Positions 10,082-22,880 of a stretch of DNA of 64,000 nt are shown here, in pieces. Origin of the DNA: Heterobilharzia americana (Eukaryota; Platyhelminthes; Trematoda; Strigeidida; Schistosomatidae); the NCBI GenBank assembly GCA_944470555.2, contig OX104129.1, forward strand, positions 63,295,747 to 63,359,746, in the 5' to 3' direction. The notes under the pieces are model-generated. The model ran no database searches. It saw only the letters and a list, made by a program, of their open reading frames with translations, and was not told the DNA's origin. Positions within the stretch are counted from its first letter, which is position 1, and each line of letters opens with the position of its first letter. The position numbers and the translations under genes were made by a program.

Positions 10082-12680
10082 CCGTTCCAGTTTGCTGCAT
10101 CGAAATTCTAATGAGTTTAGGTGACATGAATGCCAAACTGGAAGCGGCCAACACAGGACGAGAACTCATCATGGGTCAAGAAGCGCTTGGTGAAATGAAG
10201 GAGAATGGATAACTGTTTGCCGACTTCTTTTCCTCCAACGATTTGGTGACTGAAGGCACTGTGTTCAAGCACAAGGATATCCACAAAGCGACAGGGATTT
10301 CACCAGATTGACATACTACACTGAGAATCAGATCAACTCAATCTCAATGTGAGGAATGTGGAGGCGCATCCTACTGGATACAAGATGAAGAAGGGAAGCA
10401 GATGTAGGTTCAGACCACCCACTATGTAGTGCAAGAACCTACCTTCAAAATCAAGTGGAAGGCCTTTAAAGAAGTTGGTGATAGACGACCACAGTTCAAG
10501 TCCAACACCCAGAACAGAACTGAAACTGAAGAATGAAACTACAAAGGACGTCTTCACGTCACCCATCAGAACAAACTGGGAGATGTTGAGCAACATCCTT
10601 GAAGGAAGCTGAGTGGAAGAACAATGGAACCCTTTGAAAGGTATATGGAAGGAAACCTGAATAACCGTAATAAGAAGGTGGAAGAAAGAAGACAAGGAAT
10701 GCATCTCGAAGGTCACATGGAAGCTGATAGAGGAAAGGTAGATGGTGAAGCAGAAGATAAACCAGTGCAAGGATGAACGACGAGAAGAGGAAATGAGCAC
10801 AACTTATAAAACACTGGACAAACAAGTAAAGAAGAGTGCACGCAAAGACAAAAGACACTTCTACGACACATTGGCAAGTGAAGCAGAACAGGTTGTTGGT
10901 AGGAAAGACCTGACAACATTGTATTAAATAACCAGGTTGCTATCTGGGAAGAGATCAACACAAATGAAACCAGTAAAAGATGATGGGGGAAATTTAATTA
11001 CCAAAGAAGAGGAACAAAGAGAACTATAGGCTGACCACTTCGAAATGCTCTTGAATCGACCACCACCTGCACTTCGCCCAGAAATACCACCTGCAGCCCA
11101 GCCACAGAACTACCAGTGAACACAAGCCCTCCGAAGAAAGTCGAAGTCCTGAACGCCATAAAGCTACTGAAATGTGGGAAAGCAGCAGGACCAGATGGAA
11201 TCTCGCCAGAGGCACTGAGAGCAGACTCAGAGACAACAGCATATATGCTCACACCACTATTGCAGAAGGTGTGAAAGGAAGGAATGGTACCTGCACATCG
11301 AGTGGGAGAAGGGCAACCTTGTCAAACTCCCGAAGAAGGGAGACCTAAGTCTTTGCATAAATTGGCGACGAACTATCCTCCTGTCCACCCCAAGCAAAAT
11401 ATTAAGCCGAATCATCCTGGAGAGACTAAACAATGCGCTGGATTCAAAATTACGACCATAACAGGTTGACTGGATTCAGGAAGTACAAATCATTTGCGGA
11501 TCAAATTGCAACGCTACGCATCATCATAGAACAGAGCATATAATGGCAGTCAACTGTCTACCTCAACTTCATCCACTTTGAAAAGGCCTTCAACAGCATC
11601 GACAGGGAGGTAATTTGAAAACTACTTCGACATTACGGAATACCACAAACCTTTATCAACCTCATTCAACAATTGTATGAAAACGCCACAAGCCAAGTGA
11701 TCCACTATGGAAAGCTCAGTGACTCCTTTGAAGTGAAGACAGGAGTAAGACAAGACTGTCTACTGTCACCGATGATCTTTCTGATTGTGGTAGACTGGAT
11801 CATGCAGCCAACCGTGAGGAGCTAGAAGATGGGCATACGCTGGCTGGACCGATGAAAAGAGCCTAGAAGATTTGTACTTCGCCGATGCCTTGTGCCTAAT
11901 GTCGCACAAACTCGAAGATCTACAGGCAAAAGCTACTAAGTTGATAGAAGAGGCAGAGAAAACGGGATTTCAAGTGAACGTAGAGAAGACAGAGGTGATG
12001 AAGATACCCAACCAACAACAACAAGGTCCAATCATCATCAACGGGAGAAATCTGAAGGAAGTAATCTCTTTCACGTAACTCTACCTAGGAAGCATCATTT
12101 CAACTACAGGCCGCACAGACGAGGATGTCAAAGCCAGGATAGGAAAGATAGCAACACAGGCGTTCATTAATCTAAAACCGGTGTGGACATCTTCTGCACT
12201 CAGCATAAAGAGCAAGATCCGGATTTTCAACACTAATGTCAAGTCAGTGCTTCTATGTGATTGTTCGGAGACTTGGCGCGTTACGAAAAGCATTTCCAAC
12301 AAACTACAGAAATTCATCAACAACTGTCTACGCTCGTTACTGAAGATCAGATGGCCAGAGAGAATAAGCAACAAGGGACTCTGTCAACGAACCAACCAAG
12401 AACCTATCGCTCAACAAATATGCAGGAGGAAGTGGAGATGGATTGGGAATACACTGAGAAGGTCGACTTGGGACATCACACACCAGGTCAGGTACTCGAG
12501 TGGAACCCAGATGGGAAACGACGAGTTGGGCGTCCGAGGGTGACATGGAGGAGATGGTGTGAGGAAGAAATGAGAGCTTCTGGGCAGTTGTGAAGCTAGG
12601 TTCAAAAGATTGCAGAGAACAGAGTTAAATGGTGACGTGCTACTGAAGCGGTATGTTCCACTAGGAACCCAAGGGATAAA
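10082..12680 (+). mobile_element. RTE-clade non-LTR retrotransposon, 5'-truncated and decayed
   Basis: Collinear with the full-length RTE at 36676-39910 from its endonuclease middle (GDMNAKL at about 10117) to the 3' end (CSTRNPRD-like, about 12675). Recognisable blocks are an ARKDKRHFYDTLASEAEQ linker, the RT F-x-KAFNSIDR block near 11580, TGVRQDCLLSPMIFLIVVD near 11745 and LYFADALCLMSHKLEDLQAK near 11872. Many stops and frame changes; older than the 36.7 kb copy. RTE proteins normally combine an AP endonuclease and RT in one chain. Possible imperfect target duplication at 10071-10081 and 12681-12691. Confidence 0.88.
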
Positions 12681-12691
12681 TGAATAATACT

Positions 12692-13055
12692 AGTTCACAT
12701 CAAGATATCTTAAGTTCTGCTTTCACACAGAAATATGAAGTATCACCAGTGACCCACTAGTGAGTAGGCATAATTAACACTTCCAGTCATTGAATTACAG
12801 TCACGATTCCCTTTGTCGTATTGATATGAGAGATGGCACAACATGACGTATATTGGTCAACTGATGTTTATATGTAAATGAAGGCAAAGAGGGTGACCGC
12901 TTAGTTTAGTGTAGTACTGGTTGAGGTGGTTTTCTGAATGACATTTAGTTTGTCTTCTTTGGCTGTTGCGTCGTTTGTTCTGTTTTGTATGTCTTGAGTC
13001 AAATCAGTTCCAAACTGTTTTCGTAGTCTTATCGAAATCTAGTAAATGCTCTTTA
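12692..13055. other. Unassigned intergenic sequence
   Basis: Lies between the RTE 3' end and a PLE fragment; no feature recognised. Confidence 0.35.
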
Positions 13056-13061
13056 TGTATG

Positions 13062-13560
13062 TTACGATGACAAGTATACTGATTCCCGTGGACTACACTG
13101 TAGTTGATGATGTCCGGGATAGGCATCTTCTGATGAAGTTTCGTGGGGAGCCGTTCTTCTCAAGTAATGTTCCTCGTCTCTCCATGAAGTTGTTGTACTC
13201 CAGTGTGTTCTCCCTCTTCTCAACAGAGTATGCGCACAACTGATTCTCTGAGTTGTTGGCTTGTCACTACTGTAGTTGAGGATTTGATTAGTGTGTGTTG
13301 GTTTCTTGTACATTTGTGTTTCCACTTCACTGGTAGTGGTTCTACTGACTAAAACACTCGGGAATGGTAGTTGGTTGTTCGACTCCTTCTCCAATGTCAA
13401 CTTGATGTCATTGAAAACGTTGTCAATCATCTTTTCCAATGATGATAAGTGTTTCGTGCACATGGTGAATCGAGATTTTCTGTTTGACTGCAGGTGGGTT
13501 GATGGTTTATAGTCTGTGCATCACTACTTCTGCAATTAATCCGGATATCGGTGATGTCAT
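13062..13560 (-). mobile_element. PLE fragment (post-YVDD RT region)
   Basis: Minus strand encodes MCTKHLSSLEKMIDNVFND, LPFPSVLVSRTTTSEVETQM, YKKPTHTNQILNYSSD and the CAHTLLRRGRTHW block. This is the conserved region after YVDD in PLE reverse transcriptases (compare LPFLDVLV and YRKPTHT in that family). It is nearly identical to 20087-20500 and 44870-45281 but lacks about 13 bp that both others have near position 13160, which alters the frame. Truncated on both sides. Confidence 0.85.
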
Positions 13561-13894
13561 ATGGGTTCCTTTCATCTGTTTGTATATCTTGCCATTAAAT
13601 TGGAAGCATGTTGTCAGACAAAGATCATTGAGTTTCATCAAACTTGATCACTGAAGTTTCTTGCCGTCAATGTGGAAGAAAAACACGGTAACCTTGATTA
13701 GTCTTAGTTCATTTGACGTTTATAGTGATGTAACGTGAAAACAGAGCTCCAGTTTTTCTTTATCATGAGTTCATGAGGCTTTCCAGCTTCTTTGGAAGCT
13801 GTGTGGATAGATTATAGGACTGAAGTCCACGGAGTTGAGACAGTCGGTCTAAGAGGAATATGCGGTTTGTGCAGTTTTAGTCTACCATGAATCA
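13561..13894. other. Unassigned intergenic sequence
   Basis: No recognised feature between the PLE fragment and a short RTE 3' end. Confidence 0.35.
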
Positions 13895-14127
13895 GAAGAA
13901 CTGGGGACATTACGCGTCAAGCCAGGTCAGGTTGTCGAGTGGAATCCAAATGGGAAACAACGATTTGGGCGTCCGAGTCAAGGGTGACATGGAATAGATG
14001 GTGTGAGGAAGAAATGAAAGCTTGTGGGCAGTCGTGGTGTCAGGTTCAAAAGGCTGCAGAGAACAGAGTGGAATGGAGACACGCTACTGAAGCGGTATGT
14101 TCCACTAGGAATCCAAGGGAAAAATAA
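13895..14127 (+). mobile_element. RTE 3'-end fragment
   Basis: About 230 bp matching the last part of the RTE: GDITRQ-like start, RVTWNRWCEEEMKACGQSW, Q-x-AAENRVEWRHATEAVCST and RNPREK before the stop. Severe 5' truncation is typical of failed target-primed reverse transcription. Confidence 0.85.
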
Positions 14128-14758
14128 TATTATTAATTGGTCCTTTCTTGACCTATTTTAATGCCTGATATTAATGATTACTCTACGTTGAACTGATAAG
14201 ATATCAGTCAATTAGTTATCTACAGATCATGTAGTATTGATAAGACGAAAGGACAGGGAAAAAAGAATTTCTCTAGTTCCCATTAATTCTCATATCTAAT
14301 ATCAGTTCAGTAGTGTTTTTACTTTTTGCCTCACTTCTTTTACTATGGTGGTTGTTGGATTAATCATTGTCCAAATTTTAGGACCCATCTGTTCAACCGA
14401 CATCTTAATGAACACCTGAGTATTGTCTGTGTTCACTCGTGTGTGTGTGTTCTCTGGGATAATGGATACGTTAGGCAATCTGCGGGTAATATGATTCCTA
14501 CATTATTATCATTATTATTATTGTGGTAGTAACCTAATACGTATTGTTTACTGATATAACCCTCTTTAAATATAATGGATTCCCATATTTTTGTCTATAT
14601 GGAACAACCAGAAGAAACATAAAGTCAGTGTTGTTAATGGGGGGTGGATTAGAAGGGCCTCAAGAAATACAAAGACGGACTGTGAAATAATAATAATGGG
14701 GGGAGAGAACGGGAAAAGCGGAAACAGACGAAACTGAACCAAAATGAAATTAGACGAA

Positions 14759-14798
<40 letters not shown>

Positions 14799-14990
14799 TA
14801 ATGTCTCGTGTTTCATGAAGTTTGTCTGTGGAGACGGTGAAGTGAAAGACAAAGAACATAGGAAATAGAATACTGTAGAAGATAAAAGCACATCAGGAAA
14901 CGGCCACATAACGAATAGAAATTCATAATCACAAACATATTCAATCTTACATGAATAATTTTACGGGTTAAATCCATGACAGTGATCTTC
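14128..14990. other. Unassigned sequence with a dinucleotide tract
   Basis: Apart from (AC)n at 14762-14792, nothing recognisable. Short open frames here have no family resemblance. Confidence 0.4.
14762..14792. repeat. (AC)n microsatellite
   Basis: Uninterrupted AC tract of about 31 bp. Confidence 0.95.
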
Positions 14991-14994
14991 GTCT

Positions 14995-15125
14995 TGTGTG
15001 CGATTGGTCAGCTGGATGTATACACATCCAAGTGAGTCATGGAGTTCCCACAGTCCATATCCATGGCTTCAGAAGCCAAAGCATTCTCCAGAAGGCCATC
15101 AATTCATGACAAGCCCTTATTGTTC
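14995..15125 (-). mobile_element. Sm-alpha-type SINE, partial
   Basis: Minus strand shows the tRNA-like head and 'gtatacatccagctgac', where the hammerhead begins, and then stops. The ribozyme and tail are missing. Confidence 0.6.
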
Positions 15126-15224
15126 AATGGATATCAGTTGTCCATATGATGGGTCTGTCATGAAATGTTACTTCAAATTTCATTGTGATGTTATTTACCT
15201 GGTGATGGTCAGGAGTGAATGACA

Positions 15225-15515
15225 CCTGTTACATAAAAGATGCCTGTCATGATTTAGTGGCCTAGTAGAAGAAGGTTTTGAGTGTGAAGCGAAGGATAGT
15301 TGTTGTAAGCCACACAGGGAACACCACCACTCACTAAGATGCAGATACATCCGGCTGACGAGTCCCAAATAGGAGGAGACGTCTGCCATGGATTCCACTA
15401 CTAGTCACTACCAACTAAATAATATCAGAATTGAGCTTGATACAATATTACGGCGTCTATTCAAACAGCCTATATCCTATGAGAGACCGATCAATTCAAT
15501 ACAGTATGACAACCA
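15225..15515 (+). mobile_element. Sm-alpha-type SINE, near full length
   Basis: Plus strand: degenerate tRNA-like head ('gtggcctagtagaagaaggt'), hammerhead at 15349-15393, 'attccactactagtcac' and the 3' tail ending near 'gaccgatcaattcaata'. It faces the partial copy at 14995-15125. Confidence 0.8.
15349..15393 (+). ncRNA. Hammerhead ribozyme of a Sm-alpha-type SINE
   Basis: Core CUGACGA is intact. Helix I is AUCCGG against AUGGAU (partly paired) and helix II is UCC/GGA over CAAAUA. The second core strand reads GGAGAC where GAAAC is expected, so A14 is changed and the cleavage site is disturbed. Probably a dead copy. Confidence 0.65.
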
Positions 15516-15529
15516 ATGGGAAGGTAGCA

Positions 15530-16285
15530 ATAACGAAAAGTAGCAAGTTGATGAAGCATCGAGGCTGTTGTTAATTCAGTTGAAATCAAGCAAAAAGGTA
15601 TTAGTCAATCTATTCTTCGAAGTTCACATACTTCATATAGGGATGAAAAACTTGGTGATGATGATTTTAGACAGATGTTTGAATATCTGTCATTCACATG
15701 ACTAACATTGATATATGATATTTTGATATGATATATGATCTTTTCTTCTTTCTAAGAAAGAATTTACAGGTTTATCGAAGGCCACATCATCATTGAAATT
15801 GTTTGAAATTTATTCCCGTGAGAATATGATGCAGCTTTGTCGACTTTCGTAAGTTGATACATCCTTGAAAAAACTCCTCATTTGTTTTAAAACTTTGGAG
15901 TGATTAATGAGCAAGTCAGCGGTTATCATTCATTCAGAAATCTATACTAGATTTCAAGTATACTAATGTTTATCAGTGTTGATTCTGTGATTGTTTTCCC
16001 ATGTCAACCTCGTTACATCTTCACTGATGGACATCGAAGAGCTTAGATATACAAACCACTGCAAAATGTGGCCGTAGAAAAGCATCATTCCAAGTAGCCA
16101 TAGTCTGCATTGATGTGCAGAGGAAGAGGGGGATAGAAAAAGAGTGATCTAACAGTTCAACTGATAAGTCATAGACTTCAGTGTTTGATGCTGCATCTTT
16201 ATCTGACCGGTGTGCATCTATGACGCCGCCAGAGATCGAAGCAAGGAGCTTCAGGTTCCGCGGACACTACGTTACCATTTTGCTA
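15530..16285. other. Unassigned intergenic sequence
   Basis: No coding, RNA or recurrent repeat signal recognised. Confidence 0.35.
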
Positions 16286-16289
16286 CTGA

Positions 16290-16575
16290 ACTAGAATTTA
16301 ACGGTCCATGTTTACAGCTTCAGAGACATTGGATTTTGGCTACGCTGTGTCGTCAAGCGACAGAAGTTGCCAAAAAAAATGGACCATTGAATTCCGACCC
16401 ATTGGCTAGCTCAACGGTAACGTGCTGTTAATGGAACCTGAAGGTCATGGGTTCGATCTCCGGTACAGCGGGGTTACAGGTGCGCACTTCTGAGGAGTCC
16501 CATAGTAAGATGAAACAGTTTCCCAGTGCTTTCAGCTTTCCAATGTTTCTTTATGATGAATACCAACTTGAAAAA
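16290..16575 (+). mobile_element. SINE family A, near full length
   Basis: tRNA-like head with box A-like 'tggctagctcaacggtaacg' and box B-like 'gggttcgatctcc', then a hammerhead core, then the 3' body ending in 'tttatgatgaatacc'. The order is the same as in the copies at 60150-60500 and 46195-46600. Internal promoter implies pol III transcription (family knowledge). Confidence 0.8.
16484..16529 (+). ncRNA. Hammerhead ribozyme of SINE family A
   Basis: Core CUGAGGA (16490-16496) and GAAAC (16512-16516) are both intact. Helix I GCACUU/CAGUGC is mostly paired. Helix II has decayed on its 3' side (AAGAU for GGGAC) and the GUC cleavage triplet reads UUC. Confidence 0.7.
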
Positions 16576-16579
16576 AAAT

Positions 16580-17311
16580 CATTAGATCCCAACAAACCGC
16601 TAAATTCGATATGTTTATCATCTAAATGATGCAGAAACAATGGTTGTATTGATAGACACTAATTATAGTGAAATTTCTGTATTTCAGTGTCTACAATGAT
16701 GCCTTGAATGACAGGGAAGCATCCACAAGTACATCAATCTACATGGACAATGTGAAGGTAACGAAAACAAAGACGAAAGTATATATCCTTGACGAGTCGA
16801 TGGTAGCAGTTGTTCAATCCCTTGATATACGATTATTGTTACTTACTGATATAAATTTATGACTTGATAATAAATAAAAAAAACTTTAAGAAAGTTTGTT
16901 TTATTCTTTTACAAACTGTTTCAATATTTAGTATGACTTGTTTATTCTTTTTTAAAACAATTTAACATTGAACACTGTTAATAAACATATCAGACTAATG
17001 ATTTACAATAATTATTGTTTTAAAGAGAATAATTAATTTTCTGAAACATGATACTTACATTTCTGTATAGTTTATCTTATTGAAAAGATCTTACATGACG
17101 ATTCAGTCATAAATTATGTTATCTTTTAAGGATATAGTAGTACTTATTGGTGACATTGGTCATTTTCGATTCATTTGTGTTCTAACTGTACGTGTGTATG
17201 TATGGTGTTTAAGACAACAATGGACCAGATCATATTAACTGATGTACATGTGCCGTGTTTAAACCAAAAATTTGTTTTGGCTTTTAATGTTAAAACTTGT
17301 CAGTTTCTATC
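16580..17311. other. Unassigned intergenic sequence
   Basis: Very AT-rich; no feature recognised. Confidence 0.35.
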
Positions 17312-17405
17312 GCTGATTGGACTGAATTGATCGGTTACTATTGGCATATGGACTCCTGTGTGGGGAAACCTCCATACTGCCAGCATTTTCAGGCTTCCAT
17401 AATAG
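17312..17405 (-). mobile_element. Sm-alpha-type SINE, outer piece (split by RTE)
   Basis: Minus-strand 3' tail of the SINE ('cgctgattggactgaattga'), interrupted after 'cataatag'. The remainder resumes at 18592 beyond the RTE insertion. Confidence 0.75.
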
Positions 17406-18591
17406 TAATAATCAGTCAACTGTTTACCTGAACTTCATTGACTTTGAAAAGGAATTCAACAGTGTCGACCGAGAAATAATTTGGCAGCTACTTCAACACT
17501 ACAGTTTTAGTGCCGCAAACCTTTATCGAGCTCATTCAACAACTAGATATTATATGACGATGCTACCATGCCAAGTAATTCACAATGGAAAGCTCACTAA
17601 TGCCCGTGAAGTGAAGTGAAGACAGGAGTAAGACAAGGCTGCCTACTATCACTCATCATCTTCCTGATTGTGGTCGACTCGATTGGACTGGACTGGACTG
17701 TACTGGATCATGCAACAGACAACTGTGAGGAGAGAGAATATGGGAATATGCTGGCTGAAGCGATGAGAAGACCCCGGAAGAAGATTTGGATTTCGCCGAT
17801 GATGATTTGTGTCTAATATCTTGTCAGCCTGAAGATGTATAGGCAAAAACCAGCAAGTTGACAGAAGAGGCAGGGCAGCAAGGATGGGGCTTCCTTCAGG
17901 TGTATGTAGAGAAGACAGAGGTGATGGAGATACCCAACCAACAACGACGATGACAACAGCAACAACAAGCACCAATCACCATTGACGGGAGAAATTTGAA
18001 GGAAGTTGTCTCTTTCACCTACCCACCCACCTACCTTCCTATCCAGGCAACATCCTCTCAGCTACAGGCGACGACGGCGGCACAGATGAGGATGTTAGAG
18101 CGAGAATCAGAAAGACAGCAAGACAGACCTTCCTTCATTAATCTGAAATCAGTGTTGAGATCTACTGCACTGCACTGCACTACACTCAACATAAAGCATG
18201 AACATGATCCGAATTTTAAACACTAAGCAAGAAGGAACTCACTGTGGCTGGCAACGAACCAACCAACCAAGGAGCCATCGGCTAACAAATATGTAAAAGA
18301 AGGAAGTGTAGATGCATTGTATTGTATTGGACATCGATCGAGGAAACGGTTTGGGGACATTACGCGTCAAGCCAGGTCAGGTTGTCGAGTGGAACCCAAA
18401 TGGGAAATGACAAGTTTGGCGTTCTAGTCGAGGGTGACATGGAGGAAGGAGGTGGTGTGAGTAAGAAATGAAAGTTTTTGTGTAGTTGTTGAGCCAGATT
18501 GGAAAGACTGTAGAGAATGGAGTGAAATGGGGCCGCTCTACTGAAGCGGTATGTTCCACTAGGACTTCAGGGGACAAATAATTATACTGTT
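17406..18591 (+). mobile_element. RTE retrotransposon inserted into a SINE
   Basis: 5'-truncated RTE starting just before the block YLNFIDFEKEFNSVDREIIW (17430) and running through TGVRQGCLLSLIIFLIVVDS (17620), a decayed ADD motif near 17800 and the 3' end RSTEAVCST-like (18560). It belongs to a subgroup shared with 62527-63655, marked by a repeated 'gactggactgga' insertion after the RT motif and by CCAC-rich additions. Frames are broken. It is bordered by 'cataatag' on both sides (17398-17405 and 18592-18599). Confidence 0.88.
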
Positions 18592-18775
18592 CATAATAGA
18601 TAGTAACTGATAGCAAAATCCAGGATTCCGGATTCATACTACTTGAAAATCATCGGCCGGATGTATCTGGGTAATGTTCTCCCCCCTGGGACTCTTACCC
18701 AGAACCATTCACCTCAAACTCCAGAACACTATCCACTAGACCACTGTTGTTTAATGGCGGTTGTTTGCGCAGTAG
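18592..18775 (-). mobile_element. Sm-alpha-type SINE, inner piece (split by RTE)
   Basis: Continues the SINE interrupted at 17405: 'aggattccgg', a truncated hammerhead region, then 'gatacatccggcc' and a tRNA-like head. The ribozyme core is largely deleted. Confidence 0.7.
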
Positions 18776-19120
18776 ATAGCAATTTGTGATTTATATAGTT
18801 TCTTAGATGGAAAGAATATGATTCGAGATGAATAGTAAACAGCTTTTCAAAAGTTATCATTATTGTCGTTTGTTGTATAAGTTGGGTAGAACCGAGAAAG
18901 GTGATTCCTGGAAATGATTAACAGTGTTATCGCGAAATTCTGTCTTAAATATTGTTACTTACTGCATAACTGATGAATAGATTTAATTATTTTTCTTTTT
19001 AGACATGTCTCAGTCATATCAATCACTTGAGTAGTTTTCCGAGGAACCGTGGAAGTCTACACAAGTAAAAGTACGAACTTTAAAATGATAGGGAATATTC
19101 ATGGCTTAGATTGATGATCT
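18776..19120. other. Unassigned intergenic sequence
   Basis: No recognised feature. Confidence 0.35.
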
Positions 19121-19281
19121 TGGATGTACTCCATTCCTCCCTTCTTTTCAAAGGAAGAAGAACCCAATGCAGTGCAACAACTTTACCCAGAAAAGAAAAA
19201 AATTAACTGCTATCTAACCTAGAAAAGAACGGTGACCCACGAAACTTAATCATAAAATACCTATCCTACGCATCATCATCC
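19121..19281 (+). pseudogene. PLE RT tail fragment
   Basis: A frame gives NLEKNGDPRNLIIKYLSYA, homologous to ILEKNGSPRNFIRRCLSRT in the PLEs at 20136 and 45232. It is diverged from those and sits directly in front of the 5' end of the next PLE copy, so it is the tail of a different, older element. Confidence 0.65.
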
Positions 19282-21110
19282 TGACGAAGGACCTAGAAAA
19301 CATACAAATGTTGAGTTTCTCCTTACTTCACTTCAAAATAAAACCATCAATTCTGCACGAAGTAAATCATGATGGAGTCGCTTCACCTGCCGACAAAACA
19401 TTCAACGACAAACCTCAATACTCAAGCAATACCTAACATTTAACATCCTCATCCTGTGCTATACATCTTCTCCATTCTATCACCATTTCTGTTTCATGTC
19501 AACAAGTTACATGCTACTTATCAACAAATGACACCAGTTATCATTCGAATGCAGTCTGAGGTCTAATTCAGTCGAACAGAAGGTGAGTTGATCCCTACAG
19601 TGTTACTTCTGCCTTACTCACAGTGCCAACTTTATTGTGATCACCTTCAGTCGTGATCACAAGCGAAAGCAGCATCATTTGTGACAGGTACTAAAATCAT
19701 TGATGTTGGAGAAGCTTGGTTATGTTGTATGTGTTCTCTCAGCTGGGTTGTTTAAGCCTCCAGCTTTCATCCCCCATCTACACGACATCATCAACACTAA
19801 CTTCAGTATGAAGTGAGCTGTCAATATCTCTCCATGAGTGATGCAGTAACTTGCCTTGATCAACTGCTTTGTGAGTGCTTGTTTCCCCTGATTGTTGCAT
19901 CATTGATTGCATAGATATTCCTGTTGGCTGTTCTTATGCTTCACCTCTACACTTTCTGTTGTTTATCATTTTTCTTATTGATTCATAGATTGAGTCAGTG
20001 TCTATACATGTATTGATTGCTGACTGACCTGAACTCTAATGGCATCACCGATATCCGGATTAATTGCAGAAGTAGTGATGCACAGACTATAAACCATCAA
20101 CCCACCTGCAGTCAAACAGAAAATCTCGATTCACCATGTGCACGAAACACTTATCATCATTGGAAAAGATGATTGACAACGTTTTCAATGACATCAAGTT
20201 GACATTGGAGAAGGAGTCGAACAACCAACTACCATTCCCGAGTGTTTTAGTCAGTAGAACCACTACCAGTGAAGTGGAAACACAAATGTACAAGAAACCA
20301 ACACACACTAATCAAATCCTCAACTACAGTAGTGACAAGCCAACAACTCAGAGAATCAGTTGTGCGCATACTCTGTTGAGAAGAGGGAGAACACACTGGA
20401 GTACAACAACTTCATGGAGAGACGAGGAACATTACTTGATATCGATCCTAGAGAAGAACGGCTCCCCACGAAACTTCATCAGAAGATGCCTATCCCGTAC
20501 ATCCATCATCAACTAAGGCATCATTCTACAGCAAATAAAGAATCGATCAGAGATCACCTCAAGATTACTGAGACCACATGGAATTGGTGTGTCACCTCAT
20601 AAACCAACAAATTCCCTCCAAACACTATTATCCAGATCAAACAATCCAACAAGCAAAGAAGACACATCGAATATCATTTACAAAATCAACTGGAATAACT
20701 GGAATCAAGAGTACATTGTACAAAGTGATCACCCTCTTCTCTATCCTACACACAAACACCAATTGACTATAAAACGTGACAACATTTCATCACTCATCGA
20801 TCAATGCACGTGGATAAATGTGCACATGAATTCAATTTTGATAATGTAGAAATGTTGGATGGAGATAGGAAACACAAAGAATATCAGAGAATGTTGAGAA
20901 GCTTGAGATTCAGACCGGTCAGTCAGTTAGTCAGCAGTCAATAGATGTGTCGACATACACGCAATCTATCAATCGATAAGAAGAATGACAAACAACAGAA
21001 AGGTCAGAGGTCAAGAAGAGGGACAGCTAGTAGGAAAATGTATGCAGTCAATGATACAGTTTACCTCATATTGAAGTTAGTGCTGATGACAGTATCCAGA
21101 AACACACTTC
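19282..21110 (+). mobile_element. Penelope-like element with inverted flanking repeats
   Basis: Nearly identical, inverted, to 44418-46087 over about 1.67 kb (positions sum to 65368). Structure: ~450 bp unique leader; ~290 bp (about 19745-20040) that is the inverted counterpart of the tail at 20920-21110; coding part 20090-20850; tail. Inverted terminal blocks of this kind are typical of PLEs. The RT upstream of YVDD is absent, so this copy was non-autonomous or truncated when it inserted. Confidence 0.82.
20136..20849 (+). pseudogene. PLE RT C-terminal / GIY-YIG linker pseudogene
   Basis: Frame 1 (20136-20516): LEKMIDNVFNDIKLTLEKES, VLVSRTTTSEVETQMYKKPT, NQILNYSSDKPTTQRISCAH and ILEKNGSPRNFIRRCLSRTS. 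A second frame from 20578 carries LINQQIPSKHYYPD. A third frame from 20589 carries PHKPTNSLQTLLSRSNN and NIIYKI-x9-EYI, which aligns to the start of a PLE GIY-YIG domain. The frames overlap, so the protein is broken at least twice. Confidence 0.8.
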
Positions 21111-21528
21111 AGTGTTTCCAGATTTATAGCGATTCCGCAACTGATTTCAGTCCGTGATGAATACTTTGAAATAAAAATAATTCTGTTGGTGAAAAGTTCT
21201 ATTGATATAATCTTGCGGAGTCTAATTTAGTATTTCATGTTCCCGGGGAATCAGCTAATCAACTGCTAGGAAACAGAGAGGGTGAGGGTGAGATTTGAAT
21301 GATTCTCTCATTGCAATTTTTCACATCTTCAAAATTAACCAGTATCAAACGGTGGAAAACAAGAAACGAATAACGCTAACACTTTTGAGATGAATTTAGA
21401 TACAAAAATGCGGTACATATCATTGTAAATCGATAAAAGTAGGTCATATAGTTAACTACACTTATTGGACATTGAAAACTGACTAATCTTATGGTTTGTT
21501 CCTCTTATGAATTTGGCTAACGTAATTA
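21111..21528. other. Unassigned sequence between PLE copies
   Basis: No feature recognised. Confidence 0.35.
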
Positions 21529-21604
21529 GAAGACTAAGTTTATCTGAACAATGTGATGTATTTGCGCAATACAAATCTGGCTGGTGAACTCATCGCTAAA
21601 ATTA

Positions 21605-22532
<928 letters not shown>

Positions 22533-22880
22533 ACAGCACTCAACATTTTATATAGAAACGGTCAGGGGTGTATTCTAAGGTTTATGGAAGCCGTAGGCAT
22601 ACACAAATTGGAACCAGGTTTATGTGTACGAAAGCAGTTTGTTCTCACACTACACCTACTCCTTGGTAAGCTTTGTTTCCTTACCAAGATTAGTATCAAT
22701 TATGTCACTTTTCCTGTTTGTTCTGATCCTTCCTCATTTCAATCCCTTACTTATCTTAATTGTTGTATTTGTCCTCCCATTTACTCTTCAATTTAATATA
22801 TATTGACTTAACAGGTGAATATGTGATCGAAATGTATTGCGCAAATACATCACATGTTGTTCAGATAAACTTCGTCTTCT

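Noticed and set aside
10333..10961. Minus-strand open frames of 82-155 codons
   Set aside because: They lie antisense to the RTE coding region and their peptides have no family resemblance; shadows of the plus-strand element.
16385..16460. Possible tRNA gene from box A and box B matches
   Set aside because: No cloverleaf with acceptor stem could be made by eye, and the same unit recurs as the head of SINE family A.
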